From Butyricimonas faecihominis (lineage in GTDB: Bacteria > Bacteroidota > Bacteroidia > Bacteroidales > Marinifilaceae): a stretch of DNA of 64,000 nt. The translations under genes were made by a program, and so were the position numbers. The DNA is taken from positions 3,663,880-3,727,879 of the forward strand of contig NZ_AP028155.1 of the NCBI RefSeq assembly GCF_033096445.1, read 5' to 3'. Below are positions 36,901 through 44,628 of the stretch, one piece after another. Numbering within the stretch: the stretch's first letter is position 1; each line of letters starts with the position of its first letter. The notes under the pieces are model-generated. The model was not told the DNA's origin. It saw nothing but the letters and a program-made list of their open reading frames with translations, and searched no databases.

Positions 36901-37205
36901 GGCAATCTTGTGCTTACATCGTGAGAGGTATTTCCGGGTCGGCACTTGTCGTGTACCGGGTGGACTTGAAGGACGGGAAAGAGACCCGTGTCCGGACCAC
37001 GGGTTTCCGTATGCCGGAGCTGACAAAATTGTTGAGGCTGGTTGCCATCTCCTCGAAGGAAGAGGTAATGAATTACTTGCCGAACGCTTACCCGGCCTCG
37101 ATGATTTACCCCGCGGGGATGATCGTGGACGGCATGGTGATCGAGAAGGCTAACCCGAAGACGGAGAAGGAACCGGCGTTGAAACTCCCAAGACAGCGGG
37201 ATTAG
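33903..37205 (+). CDS. Exported tandem TldD-TldE-like (PmbA family) metallopeptidase
   Basis: A 1100-residue protein with a signal peptide (ends AFAQ, about residue 25) followed by two TldD/PmbA-family halves. The first half has the TldD zinc site: HEIFGH (H320, E321, H325) and the cysteine of TGVCGAESGW (C528) as probable third ligand. The second half, from about residue 560, shares the fold (GPILFEGGAVATILANNLL aligns with the region before the first-half motif) but has lost the metal ligands, as in TldE/PmbA. Ordinary TldD and TldE are separate cytoplasmic proteins of about 450-480 residues forming a heterodimer that degrades unfolded peptides or matures microcins. Here a single exported chain would reproduce that pair. 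It sits in the susCD locus before a thioredoxin. Confidence 0.85.
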   Translation: MLKINHFTKLFFSGILLLCFSGAFAQEQEDRLLQLMKRELAYSMEQLKKQESVPYYMNLRAMDDRTITVVSSFGAVTTSNENRMRTLVPQVRLGSPDLDNFKYNMQGGFAGPNAQGARGVVLPLDDDATDAIREAIWRETLKRYEFARNMYDQAKTRATVSVADEDKAPCFSDAPMERYYEAPLAAGRQKMDIKRAWEQRLNEVSAVFKTCPELSEGSASFSFQVLRTYFVNSEGSVVVQNRIATRVMLMASLKAADGMELPLNRDYFAYTPDDLPDNDRMIADARDMIKRLLALRDAPVADPYTGPAILSGPASGVFFHEIFGHRLEGHRLKSGGQTFKKMVGEQVLPVEFQVYCAPLLKSYADTDLYGHYVYDDEGVKARRVDNVVNGVLKEFLMSRVPLDGFPSSNGHGRTSGGGDPVSRQSNLIIETTHPYTEDELRAMLVAEAQKQGKEYGYYFRTVTSGFTYTGEGGSLNSFNVTPLEVYRVFVDGRPDQLVRGVDLIGTPLSMFSNIAAAGDKPSVFTGVCGAESGWVPVTASSPTIFVSKIETQRRAQARDIAPILPSPKPEVVKENNPDDVIFAAMRSEQERNKAALVLPNGPKPYYISYTIARYRHFQMAASLGGLMLSNVSPWQMSGGTQVLLGDYQRNSDVQYQEQIAPAQLPSEVDYDVIRRGLWESSDMMYKYALGMMAQKMNYLQQNPLPSEEAALADMQPLPAVTRVQERPEAYKIDQGVLERLVTEVSAVFNEYKEIYNSSVAINGMEVDMYRLTTEGVQLKEPGGYVSVTVSAEVRGDDGSNLGDSFSLSLLNPAEIPSVEELKERVKAFAEGLMQLKAAPPVAEYYNGPILFEGGAVATILANNLLYRGGLIAARSLMPMGRGLADQFGQKIMDERLTVKNYTNKKEYNGTPLYGYYEVDGDGVTPEAEMVLVEKGVFKKMLNGRIPALKAPETTGSSRFIMSPQSPTLVTGTGTIHVQAEKGVAHEKMKKLLIKAAKAAGQSCAYIVRGISGSALVVYRVDLKDGKETRVRTTGFRMPELTKLLRLVAISSKEEVMNYLPNAYPASMIYPAGMIVDGMVIEKANPKTEKEPALKLPRQRD

Positions 37206-37290
37206 AACATGAATATCGGAAGTGCTGAAAGTCCCGTTCGTTACGGCGGGCGGGCTTTCAGTCACTTCTCTACAACAAAAAGCGGAAAAG

Positions 37291-38382
37291 ATGAAAAGGA
37301 TTTTATTTACAGTATGTATGTTATTAGGTTGTGTCCTGTTCATGATGGCACAGAATAAGGGCTACAAAATTGAGGGACGTTTGGCCAACACGGTCAATGG
37401 TAAGTTGCTGTTGGTTGTCAAAATGGATAAAGGAACGATTGATATTAGCGAAGCTGATGTTACGAATGGGGTTTTCGAATTTACAGGTCGGATGCCTGAG
37501 ATGACATTGGTTTATCTGATGCCGGTAAAAAAGAATGCCGTGCTGGCTTCTTTCATGCTGGAAAACGCTAACTACACGATCACGATGGGCGCAAACGAAT
37601 TGATTGTGGAGAGCGACGGGGAAGCGCAGAAAGTATGGAAAGAATTTTATGATTTAGATAAGTATCTGAAACAAAGCCAACAACAGTTGGATATGCAAGC
37701 CCGGGCAAATCCCCCGCAATTACAGAGATTGCAACAGGAGTTTAAAAAAATAGTGGCGAAAGTCGAGGCTGACGAGTTGGCCTTAATAAAGAAGCATAAC
37801 GACTCTCCCGTGTCTGCATTTGTGATCGCTTCGAAGTTACCGCAGAGTCTGGATGAGGTGAAATTAGCCGAACGTTATGATGCTCTGAGTGAAAAGGCGA
37901 AAGCAACTTCCTACGGCAAACAGATTGCAGCTGATCTGGAAATGATGAAAAAAGTCGCTGTGGGGGAAATCGCTCCCAACTTCAGCGCCCCGTTGGCGGA
38001 TGGCGGTGTACTTTCACTGCACGAGACGAAAGCTAAAGTGAAAGTCGTTGATTTTTGGGCTTCTTGGTGTGGTCCCTGCCGGGCAGAGAACGTGAACCTG
38101 ATAAAGATCTATAAGCGTTATCGCCCGAAAGGGTTGGAGATCATCAGTGTTTCCATTGATGATAACAGGCAGGCTTGGTTGTCGGCAATCGGTCAGGATG
38201 GCAGCGATTGGAAAAACGTGTCCGACTTGAAAGGCGGGCAATCTGAGATTGCTACCGCATATAGCGTGAAGGGAATTCCCTGCACCTTTATCCTCGATGG
38301 TGAAAACCGTATTGTGGCTAAAAATCTCCGGGGAAAAGACTTGGAGAAGAAGATCGACGAGATGCTGAAAAAGAAGAAATAG
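37291..38382 (+). CDS. TlpA-like thioredoxin with DUF4369-like N-terminal domain
   Basis: A 363-residue exported thioredoxin-fold protein with WCGPC (C260, C263) and an N-terminal DUF4369-like domain. I start at the ATG at 37291, where the signal peptide MKRILFTVCMLLG begins; the frame itself opens at 37222. It is the paralogue of the protein at 13248 and closes the second locus in front of a strong terminator. Likely role: disulfide reduction for secreted partners or peptide substrates. Confidence 0.88.
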   Translation: MKRILFTVCMLLGCVLFMMAQNKGYKIEGRLANTVNGKLLLVVKMDKGTIDISEADVTNGVFEFTGRMPEMTLVYLMPVKKNAVLASFMLENANYTITMGANELIVESDGEAQKVWKEFYDLDKYLKQSQQQLDMQARANPPQLQRLQQEFKKIVAKVEADELALIKKHNDSPVSAFVIASKLPQSLDEVKLAERYDALSEKAKATSYGKQIAADLEMMKKVAVGEIAPNFSAPLADGGVLSLHETKAKVKVVDFWASWCGPCRAENVNLIKIYKRYRPKGLEIISVSIDDNRQAWLSAIGQDGSDWKNVSDLKGGQSEIATAYSVKGIPCTFILDGENRIVAKNLRGKDLEKKIDEMLKKKK

Positions 38383-38407
38383 CAAGTGTGAGGAGTACGT
38401 TGAATCG

Positions 38408-38447
38408 GGACCGCCTCTAAACTCATCCAAGGGGCGGTCCTTTTTTT
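38408..38447 (+). terminator. Intrinsic terminator after the second uptake locus
   Basis: An 8-base GC-rich stem (GGACCGCC with GGCGGTCC) with a 17-base loop, followed by seven T residues. A classical Rho-independent terminator ending the susCD-thioredoxin operon. Confidence 0.88.
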
Positions 38448-38467
38448 AACCTTTAAAATTTGCGATT

Positions 38468-38986
38468 ATGAAGAAAGAATTACTTGTACTCTGGGTAACG
38501 GGTATCTTGATTTTTTTATCATCATGCGCCTCGCTACATAAAAGTTTGTCGAAAAAGGAGATGACCAATGCTGTTCATGCAAAAATAGATAGCCGGGAAT
38601 ATCGAATTGATATGATACCTAGGCCTTTTACCAGTGAGGGTGGTACGCTGTATGTTCCGGGTTATATTCAAGTGTGTGGGGATTCAGTCATTTCTTGCAT
38701 GACCTATGATAATCCTTATCCGGGTACGTTTCCCCCTAAAGGTTACGTGGAGAACATGAAAGGCGTGAAATATGAAATTTTGGACTACCAGCAAACGGAA
38801 ACCCGGAGAGGGCGTCGGGTCGTCAGTTTTTGGTTCAAAATAAAATACGACGAGTATGACCCTTACACATTGGCAAGATTTAAAGATCGGATTGTTCCGA
38901 TGCGTTACAGATTTGAATTTGGCAATTCGACCAAAGTGCGTGTTCTCCAGTTTGAATATCTGATGTTTGGAACGTTGTCCTTGTAG
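38468..38986 (+). CDS. Lipoprotein of unknown function (DUF4251-like)
   Basis: A 172-residue lipoprotein (LSSC lipobox, cysteine near 20). After a charged helix (KSLSKKEMTNAVHAKIDSREY) the rest appears to be beta-strands (GGTLYVPGYIQVCGDSVISC). The layout is reminiscent of the DUF4251 lipoproteins of Bacteroidota, but I am not certain. It follows the terminator of the second locus, so it probably has its own promoter. Confidence 0.6.
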   Translation: MKKELLVLWVTGILIFLSSCASLHKSLSKKEMTNAVHAKIDSREYRIDMIPRPFTSEGGTLYVPGYIQVCGDSVISCMTYDNPYPGTFPPKGYVENMKGVKYEILDYQQTETRRGRRVVSFWFKIKYDEYDPYTLARFKDRIVPMRYRFEFGNSTKVRVLQFEYLMFGTLSL

Positions 38987-39028
38987 AAGGGTAATGTGGA
39001 TAATTTGTTATTAACCAATAATTTATGA

Positions 39029-40378
39029 GTGATGAAAAAATTGAAGTTTGTTCCATGGATATTTTTAGCTTGTTTTCGTGTTTTTGTTCCGATGGAAGTT
39101 TCCGGGCAGAGCATGGTTCTTATCGAGAGGGATACTTTCCGGATGTATTCCAATCCTTTAAACGCAGATTCAACATTGGCGGCCAAGGTGTACGATCGGG
39201 TATATTCTCCTCCTTATATTCGGGATGCGTCAGCGTATTATGGGTGGTGGCGTTTGCAGGAGGATTCCTTATTTTTGGAGAAGATCGAAGATACCTATGG
39301 TACGATGCGTTCTGATGATCATGAAGTCGTGTTTATGGATTTAGGCGGTATTTTTGATGATTATGTGCAAGATGGAAAAGTTTTTGCCTCGTGGTTTAGC
39401 GGGGAGCTGGATGTGGTAGGAGGAAAATGTATTTATGAGGGTGCTTTGGGATTTCGATCGGATTACGAGGATGAATGGATATACCGGGTAGAAAACGGAC
39501 GAATCATGTCTAAAGCGACGTATCGTAACGAGCTGAGAGAATCAACGTTCTCCTATGTAGAGGCCGGGAATTTAATCACGATGTTATTTAACGGGGATTG
39601 TTTTCCGGAATTGGCGAATAAATATTTGCTTGCCAAAGTGCAGGTGACACCCCGGCCTGACGGGACGATAGATAGTCTCGGCCTTGCCGTGCGAGTGGTG
39701 TCGAATAAATCCGCTATCGGACAAGTAAGAGACGATGACGGACAATGGGTAGAGAATGATTACTCCAATCCTTACATACAAGAATTGAAAGAGTGCGTGC
39801 AGCTTGTGCCTGAATGGGAGTACGTGAAGTTACGCGGTCGGGTACATGCGCCGTTGATGGAAGTGAGAGCATGGGAGGGCAAGGGATGTAAGGCTATCTG
39901 TTCGGCTACTTTTTGGGTTAACAAGGATTTCGATGAGATTACCGTGAACGGTAAGACTTACGAGTTGGAGAATTACCCTTTCCAATATAACACGAATCTT
40001 TACGCCCGGATTCGTCCCCTGTTGCGGGGTGAGTTCACGCGTTTCCGTTTGCGGGGATATATCGGGTACTGGGAAATCCGGGACGATAAACTCTACTTAC
40101 TCTCGCTCCGACGGGCGAATTCATGGGAAATAATCCCTCTTGATGTCGTTTTTCCCGGGAATGGCGATAACCCGGTGGAGGCAACGTGGTACACGGGTAA
40201 GTTGCGTTTGTCGGATGTGCGAAGTGCTGAAAGCGACTACTGTCCCCGTCACGGTCGTGGGGAAATTTTTTACAAGGTGAAAAAGGGAAAAGTCATCAAG
40301 CGGATGAAAGTCGTTCCTGTAAAAAAGAAAAAAGGGAAGATTTCCCGTTGGGGGAACTATCATTTTGATTTGGAATAG
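39029..40378 (+). CDS. Exported protein with two internal repeats, function unknown
   Basis: A 449-residue protein with a signal peptide (ends VSGQ). I see an internal duplication. An early unit (YYGWWRLQEDSLFLEKI, FASWFSGELDVV, WIYRVENGRIMSKATY) matches a late unit (YIGYWEIRDDKLYLLSL, EATWYTGKLRLS, IFYKVKKGKVIKRMKV). Between them, VQVTPRPDGTIDSL and ELKECVQLVPEWEYVKLRGR are weakly like a TonB C-terminal domain. No catalytic motif is apparent. It follows the lipoprotein at 38468 by 42 bases. Confidence 0.65.
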   Translation: MMKKLKFVPWIFLACFRVFVPMEVSGQSMVLIERDTFRMYSNPLNADSTLAAKVYDRVYSPPYIRDASAYYGWWRLQEDSLFLEKIEDTYGTMRSDDHEVVFMDLGGIFDDYVQDGKVFASWFSGELDVVGGKCIYEGALGFRSDYEDEWIYRVENGRIMSKATYRNELRESTFSYVEAGNLITMLFNGDCFPELANKYLLAKVQVTPRPDGTIDSLGLAVRVVSNKSAIGQVRDDDGQWVENDYSNPYIQELKECVQLVPEWEYVKLRGRVHAPLMEVRAWEGKGCKAICSATFWVNKDFDEITVNGKTYELENYPFQYNTNLYARIRPLLRGEFTRFRLRGYIGYWEIRDDKLYLLSLRRANSWEIIPLDVVFPGNGDNPVEATWYTGKLRLSDVRSAESDYCPRHGRGEIFYKVKKGKVIKRMKVVPVKKKKGKISRWGNYHFDLE

Positions 40379-40473
40379 TTTTAAGTGACATTTTGACTTA
40401 GGCAATGTCTGTTTGGTCTTTTGTTTTCCGGGTTTATTTGCGAATGTCAATAATCGCTACAGCCGCCGGGGCA

Positions 40474-40494
40474 GATTTTACGAGGTGTAAAATC
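40474..40494. promoter_or_regulatory. Inverted repeat before the LytTR gene
   Basis: A perfect 8-base inverted repeat (GATTTTAC / GTAAAATC) with a 5-base loop, ending 8 bases before the start codon at 40503. It may be an operator or a translation-control hairpin. Confidence 0.45.
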
Positions 40495-40502
40495 AATCAT
40501 TT

Positions 40503-40904
40503 ATGGAAAACAAAAAGACCAACACGTTAATACATTCAAGCGAACCCCGTTACGGCGAGGGACATATATTTCTTTGGTGGGAGAATTATTGCCGGCGGCT
40601 TTTGTACGCGGACATTCTTTACGTCGAGGGATCGGGCAGTTACAGCGAGTTTCACGCGATCGACGGGAGTCGGGTGACGATTTCTTATCGTTTGGGGGTG
40701 ATGGAACGCTCTTTGCCGGACGACACGTTTATCCGGGTACACCAGAGTTTCATCTTGAACTGGCATTACATCGATACATTTGTGGGTAACAGCGTTAAAA
40801 TCGGTGACCGATGGTTCCCGATTGGGCGGGCCTATCGTCCCCGCCTATTGCAAGTGCTGCACTTCCCTGAACTTCCCCGGCAAAACAGTAAACAGGAGTT
40901 ATAA
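40503..40904 (+). CDS. LytTR-domain DNA-binding regulator without receiver
   Basis: A 133-residue protein made almost entirely of a LytTR DNA-binding domain. Its features are ADILYVEGSGSYSEFHAIDG, the central MERSLPDDTFIRVHQSFILN and WFPIGRAYRPRLLQ. No receiver or membrane domain precedes it, so it is a stand-alone regulator. It is separated from the lysis-like cassette by a gene-free stretch of about 690 bases; whether it controls that cassette is not known. Confidence 0.85.
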   Translation: MENKKTNTLIHSSEPRYGEGHIFLWWENYCRRLLYADILYVEGSGSYSEFHAIDGSRVTISYRLGVMERSLPDDTFIRVHQSFILNWHYIDTFVGNSVKIGDRWFPIGRAYRPRLLQVLHFPELPRQNSKQEL

Positions 40905-41590
40905 TTATCATCTTTAATCATCAATCGGCCTGGTGAATCGGCCATCGGCGGCTTTACTATCTCTTGAAATTTCCAGTATATCATAGTAGTGATGCCATGT
41001 ATAAAGGAAGGTAAATCACCTTTCTGAGAAATTTGGCACTATAAATATACACCTTTCTAACGTATAAATGTTAATGTTTCCGATTTAAATTTAATTTTTA
41101 TCGTCGATAAATCTTTTCTTTATCTTTAAAATGTCTCTTGTGAGGGTATATTGATCTGCATGAGATGTAAGTTTCTTGGTTTGTATTAACTCCCAAGTAT
41201 TGTTGCTTGATATTCTATCGGGTAATATCCATTCTTCTGCCGTTGAGAATCCAATGTAGTTAGGGATTAATGACGTATCATTTTCGAATCAAAGACGAAT
41301 CAAAGACGTTCAGTGGGTGTCTTTGATGCGGGAGAAAGGGGAGATTGTCTCCTCTTTACCGGGGATGTTTGACGGTTGTTCATCGCTTTGTTCTACGGTC
41401 TGTTCAGGGATTTTCTTTTATCGGGAGAGTTGTGTGTTCACGAGTGAGGGATTTGGATTTATAGCGAATATGAAACGTAAAAGGTTATTTGTGAAAACAT
41501 CCTGTCGCTTGTGAATTAGAGTTTTATGTCGAAGATGCAGGCTCTATCTTTGCATCAGAAAACAAAGAAAACTTTAAAAACGAACGAGTG
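40905..41590. other. Gene-free region before the lysis-like cassette
   Basis: No convincing gene: the short frames here show no family pattern or start signal. It holds an inverted repeat (ATCAAAGAC / GTCTTTGAT, about 41300-41328) with an extra upstream copy of CAAAGACG. At its end is a promoter with TTTT at 41522-41525, a 19-base spacer and TATCTTTG at 41545-41552, a good match to the Bacteroidota consensus for the gene starting at 41591. Confidence 0.55.
41522..41552 (+). promoter_or_regulatory. Bacteroidota-type promoter of the lysis-like cassette
   Basis: TTTT (-33 region), a 19-base spacer and TATCTTTG (-7 box TAnnTTTG), placed 38 bases before the ATG at 41591. Confidence 0.55.
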
Positions 41591-42211
41591 ATGGCAATAA
41601 CAGAAGAGAATATTCGAGGAAAGATCGGGAATTCGATTTTCTACCGGGTGGGATCGGTGACACGGGTGAGGAGTGTGGCGGCACGGTATGCGGATGCGAA
41701 CACGTCAAAACAGAGGGAAAGCCGTTCCCGCTTGAGGGTGGCAATACGTTTTTACCGACGTTTGGCGGAGACGGAATTACGAAAGGTGTGGTATTTGGCA
41801 ACAAAGGGAACGGGGAAAAGCGGGTATAATTTATTTTTGAAGTTGAACATGATGATTTTTAAGCCTGACGGGAAGATTGGGGATTTTGCCCGGTTGCAGT
41901 TGACGGTCGGTCGGTTACAAAAAGTGAATCATCTCGTGGTGCGTGTTGATGAGGGGGATGTGGTTTCTGTGGCGTGGGAACGGGAGGAAGATCTTCCTTC
42001 TGCGGGAAAAGAGGATAAGTTCATGGTTGCCGTGCTTTATGCCGATCGTTCGTTTTCCCCGGAGTTAGTCAAGACGAGCGGGGAGACAAGGGGTGACGGG
42101 AAAGCCACTTTCCGTTTGCAGCGTAAACGGGGAACGGCAGCCCATTTGTATTGTTTCTTTCGGGAAAAGGATGGGAAGGCTTATTCGCCGAGCCAACACG
42201 TAAGAATTTAA
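41591..42211 (+). CDS. DUF6266-like protein, first copy
   Basis: A 206-residue protein without signal peptide or membrane segment. The N-terminal half has the pattern of a Bacteroidota family I know as DUF6266: GKIGNSIFYRVGSVTRVRS, a run of basic helix, and GTGKSGYNLFLKLN. The C-terminal half is beta-rich and ends LYCFFREKDGKAYSPSQHV. The whole length aligns with the protein at 43875, so the cassette is framed by two homologues. A structural or phage-derived role is plausible but unproven. I chose the ATG at 41591 over the GTG three bases earlier. Confidence 0.72.
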   Translation: MAITEENIRGKIGNSIFYRVGSVTRVRSVAARYADANTSKQRESRSRLRVAIRFYRRLAETELRKVWYLATKGTGKSGYNLFLKLNMMIFKPDGKIGDFARLQLTVGRLQKVNHLVVRVDEGDVVSVAWEREEDLPSAGKEDKFMVAVLYADRSFSPELVKTSGETRGDGKATFRLQRKRGTAAHLYCFFREKDGKAYSPSQHVRI

Positions 42212-42448
42212 TGATTTTAGATTTATGATTTTAGATTCCAGCCGCACGGGGCCTTACTGATTTTAGATTTTAAATTTAAAAATTCAGGGATTGGGTGATT
42301 TCCGGTTGAAGGATTACTTTATGAACCTTATAAACTTTCAAACTTTATAAACGAACAAAAGACGAGGCGTTTAGCTGTTCCGGGCGTGTCGTTACGAGGG
42401 AGACGCGGGCGATGATAAAAGGGAACGGGTAACTTTAATAATAAAAAC

Positions 42449-42748
42449 ATGGCAAAAAGAGAGACAAGTAAAAGAGAAGAAACGGCGAACGTGCCCGTGC
42501 AAGTGCTTGAGGAATTAAGAAAATTGCGGGAAGAGGTTCGACTGGCAATCGAGGCGGCATCAAATGCTTCCTACAGGTTGATGGATGCCGAGGAGTTGTG
42601 CCGGGCGATGCAAATATCCAGGCAAACATTACGGCGTTACGAGAAACAACTCCTTATCCCGGAGAGGAAGGTGGGTAACAAGAAGTTTTACCTCGCGGCA
42701 GAGGTGAAGAATTGTATCGTCACGGCTTTACGACTTTGGAAGGAGTGA
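42449..42748 (+). CDS. Helix-turn-helix (MerR/excisionase-like) DNA-binding protein
   Basis: A 99-residue protein: a charged helix (VLEELRKLREEVRLAIEAA) followed by a MerR/excisionase-type motif (LCRAMQISRQTLRRYEKQL, then PERKVGNKKFYL). It is like the HTH_17 proteins used as excisionases or small regulators. Its end touches the holin-like gene. The 237 bases before it hold only AT-rich dispersed repeats and a short GC-rich stem. Confidence 0.78.
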   Translation: MAKRETSKREETANVPVQVLEELRKLREEVRLAIEAASNASYRLMDAEELCRAMQISRQTLRRYEKQLLIPERKVGNKKFYLAAEVKNCIVTALRLWKE

Positions 42749-42753
42749 AGAAC

Positions 42754-43110
42754 GTGGTCGGGGCGGTTGGCGAGGTGATCGACCGCCTGACACTCCCGGC
42801 GAGGGAGAAGCGACAACTGCAAGTGGACTTGCTGGGATTGCTGGCGGAACACGAGAAGGAGATGGCCCGGTCCCGTTCGGCAGCCGTGGTGGAAGAGGCC
42901 CGGGGGAACTGGTTGCAGCGATCGTGGCGGCCACTGGTGATGCTGGTGTTCGCCTTGATCGTCCTCGTGGGGACGTTCACGACGCTGCCCATCCTTTCCG
43001 ATACTTCCCGCTTTTGGGATTTGCTGGAAATCGGCCTAGGCGGTTACGTGGTGGGAAGGAGCGGGGAAAAAATGGCGGAGGCGATTTTTAAGGTAAAAGC
43101 TAAAAAGTAA
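42754..43110 (+). CDS. Holin-like membrane protein (GTA 3TM holin type)
   Basis: About 118 residues. A charged helix (REKRQLQVDLLGLLAEHEKE) precedes the signature RSWRPLVMLVFALIVLVGT, a short loop and LLEIGLGGYVVGRSGEKM. This is the pattern of the three-helix holins described in gene transfer agents, which let endolysin reach the cell wall. The frame is open from a TTG at 42712. I prefer the GTG at 42754 because AAGGAG lies eight bases before it; GTG at 42745 is also possible. The peptidoglycan amidase gene follows. Confidence 0.75.
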   Translation: MVGAVGEVIDRLTLPAREKRQLQVDLLGLLAEHEKEMARSRSAAVVEEARGNWLQRSWRPLVMLVFALIVLVGTFTTLPILSDTSRFWDLLEIGLGGYVVGRSGEKMAEAIFKVKAKK

Positions 43111-43217
43111 AAACTAAAAGTTGGAAAAAGTAAAAGGTAAAAACTTGATTAATTAAATTTTTATTCATGGGAATTTCAATTTTCAATTCTCCATTTTCAA
43201 TTGTCAACCATCGTTTG

Positions 43218-43775
43218 ATGGGTGGCGGGGTGGTTCACCTGGTGAGCGCGAAGAACACCCGGCGTTTGGAGGGGCCGGACATGATCGTGCTGCACTACAC
43301 GGCGGGAACGAGTGCCGAGAGTTCCGCACTTTTCCTGACCCGCCCGGACGTTTCGGCCTCGGCTCACGTGGTGATCGGTCGGGAGGGGGAGGTGTTCCAG
43401 CTGGTTCCTTTCAACATCGAGGCGTGGCACGCGGGGAAGAGCTGGTACGCCGGGCGTGGCGGGTTGAACCGTTACTCGATCGGGATAGAGCTGGATAACC
43501 TCGGGAAACTCCGGTTCGCTGGGAATCTATTTATTGCGGAGTGTGGCCGGGTGGTACCGCCAGAAGAGGTTTACACGGACTGTTCCGGTGATCGCCCGAC
43601 GTACTGGCATTGCTACACGGCAAGGCAGGTCCGGGTGTTACGGGAGGTCTGTAGCCTGCTGGAAGAGACTTACCCGATCCGTGACGTGGTGGGTCACTCG
43701 GTGATCACGCCGAGAAAGATCGACCCGGGTCCGGCGTTGGAATTCGCCTTTAGCGAATTTCAAGATAAAAACTAG
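43218..43775 (+). CDS. N-acetylmuramoyl-L-alanine amidase (Amidase_2)
   Basis: About 185 residues of the Amidase_2/AmpD fold, which cuts between muramic acid and the peptide stem in peptidoglycan using zinc. Visible parts are IVLHYTAGTSAES (first histidine), SASAHVVIGREGEVFQL, AWHAGKSWY, SIGIELDN, and VVGHSVITPRKIDPGPAL (second histidine plus catalytic region). The frame opens at 43167, but codons 3-13 are made of an AT-rich intergenic repeat found again before dnaG, so I start at the ATG at 43218. No signal peptide is evident, so release would need the holin encoded before it. Confidence 0.83.
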   Translation: MGGGVVHLVSAKNTRRLEGPDMIVLHYTAGTSAESSALFLTRPDVSASAHVVIGREGEVFQLVPFNIEAWHAGKSWYAGRGGLNRYSIGIELDNLGKLRFAGNLFIAECGRVVPPEEVYTDCSGDRPTYWHCYTARQVRVLREVCSLLEETYPIRDVVGHSVITPRKIDPGPALEFAFSEFQDKN

Positions 43776-43798
43776 AAGTTAGGAACTAAAAATTTACC

Positions 43799-43874
43799 TT
43801 CCGGGGGCAGGGCCCGCCCCGGGCATGTAAAGTTCATTTTCAATTTTCAATTTTTAATTTTCAATTGTAAAGTT
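43799..43874. repeat. GC-rich stem and AT-rich dispersed repeat
   Basis: CCGGGGGCAGGGCCCGCCCC can fold into a stem (about 43801-43822). It is followed by a low-complexity TTTTCAATT repeat reaching the DUF6266-like start. Similar strings occur at 43174-43202, 55136-55170 and 63178-63206. Confidence 0.5.
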
Positions 43875-44504
43875 ATGGCAGAATTTAACTCGTATTTACT
43901 GGGAAAAGCAAGAAAATCAGTGGGAAACATCACGTTGTGTTACACGAGAGGGAAGAACATCGCCAAGGCGAAGGTGTTCTCCCGGAAGGACAACCCGACG
44001 CCGGAGATCCTGGCCCAACGGGCGAGAATGAAAGCGCTGGTGCAGTTATCCCGGCAGTTGTTGCCGGTGATCCGGAAAGGCTTTGCCGGGATCGGTAAGG
44101 GTTCGGCAGCGAACGCTTTCGTGAAGGTGAACATTGCCCGGGTATCGGTGGACGAGAAGAACGTGGCAACCGTGGATCTCGACCGCTTGCTCTGCGCTTC
44201 CGGTATGTTGTACCCGCCGAAAGTGGAAGTGACTTACTCGGAAGAGAACAAGATGTATTCTTTCATGCAGGAGATGCAGGACGAGGAAAACGGTTACGCC
44301 TTCAGCGATGACGTGGTGTACGCCATGTTGTACGAGACGGTACTTGGACGAGCCCGCCTGGTGACGTTGCGAGTCCGTGGGGAGAACGGTAACACGAGTT
44401 ACGCTCTCCCGGAGGAGTGGAGTCACGAGAACGTGAAACTGTATTGTTTCGCCACGTTGAAGAACGGGAAGAGCGCTTCGGATAGCCAGGTGATGACGCT
44501 GTAA
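43875..44504 (+). CDS. DUF6266-like protein, second copy
   Basis: A 209-residue protein without signal peptide. It aligns end to end with the protein at 41591: GKARKSVGNITLCYTRGKN with the first copy's GNSIFYRVG segment, GIGKGSAANAFVKVNI with GTGKSGYNLFLKLNM, and the tail VKLYCFATLKNGKSASDSQV with LYCFFREKDGKAYSPSQHV. The basic N-terminal half and beta-rich C-terminal half suggest a two-domain protein. The function is not known. Confidence 0.75.
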   Translation: MAEFNSYLLGKARKSVGNITLCYTRGKNIAKAKVFSRKDNPTPEILAQRARMKALVQLSRQLLPVIRKGFAGIGKGSAANAFVKVNIARVSVDEKNVATVDLDRLLCASGMLYPPKVEVTYSEENKMYSFMQEMQDEENGYAFSDDVVYAMLYETVLGRARLVTLRVRGENGNTSYALPEEWSHENVKLYCFATLKNGKSASDSQVMTL

Positions 44505-44628
44505 ATTTTATGGTTCCCGATCGAGTGATTTCGCGAGAGGAACGAGTTTTCACGTTTCCGGCATAGGATCCATGTCGGAGGCGTGAATCCCATTCTAAAT
44601 TCTAAACTTTAAATTTTAAACTATCAAA

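Noticed and set aside
41317-41514. A 65-codon plus-strand frame before the lysis-like cassette
   Set aside because: It has no recognisable domain, signal peptide or start signal, and lies in a repeat-containing promoter region.
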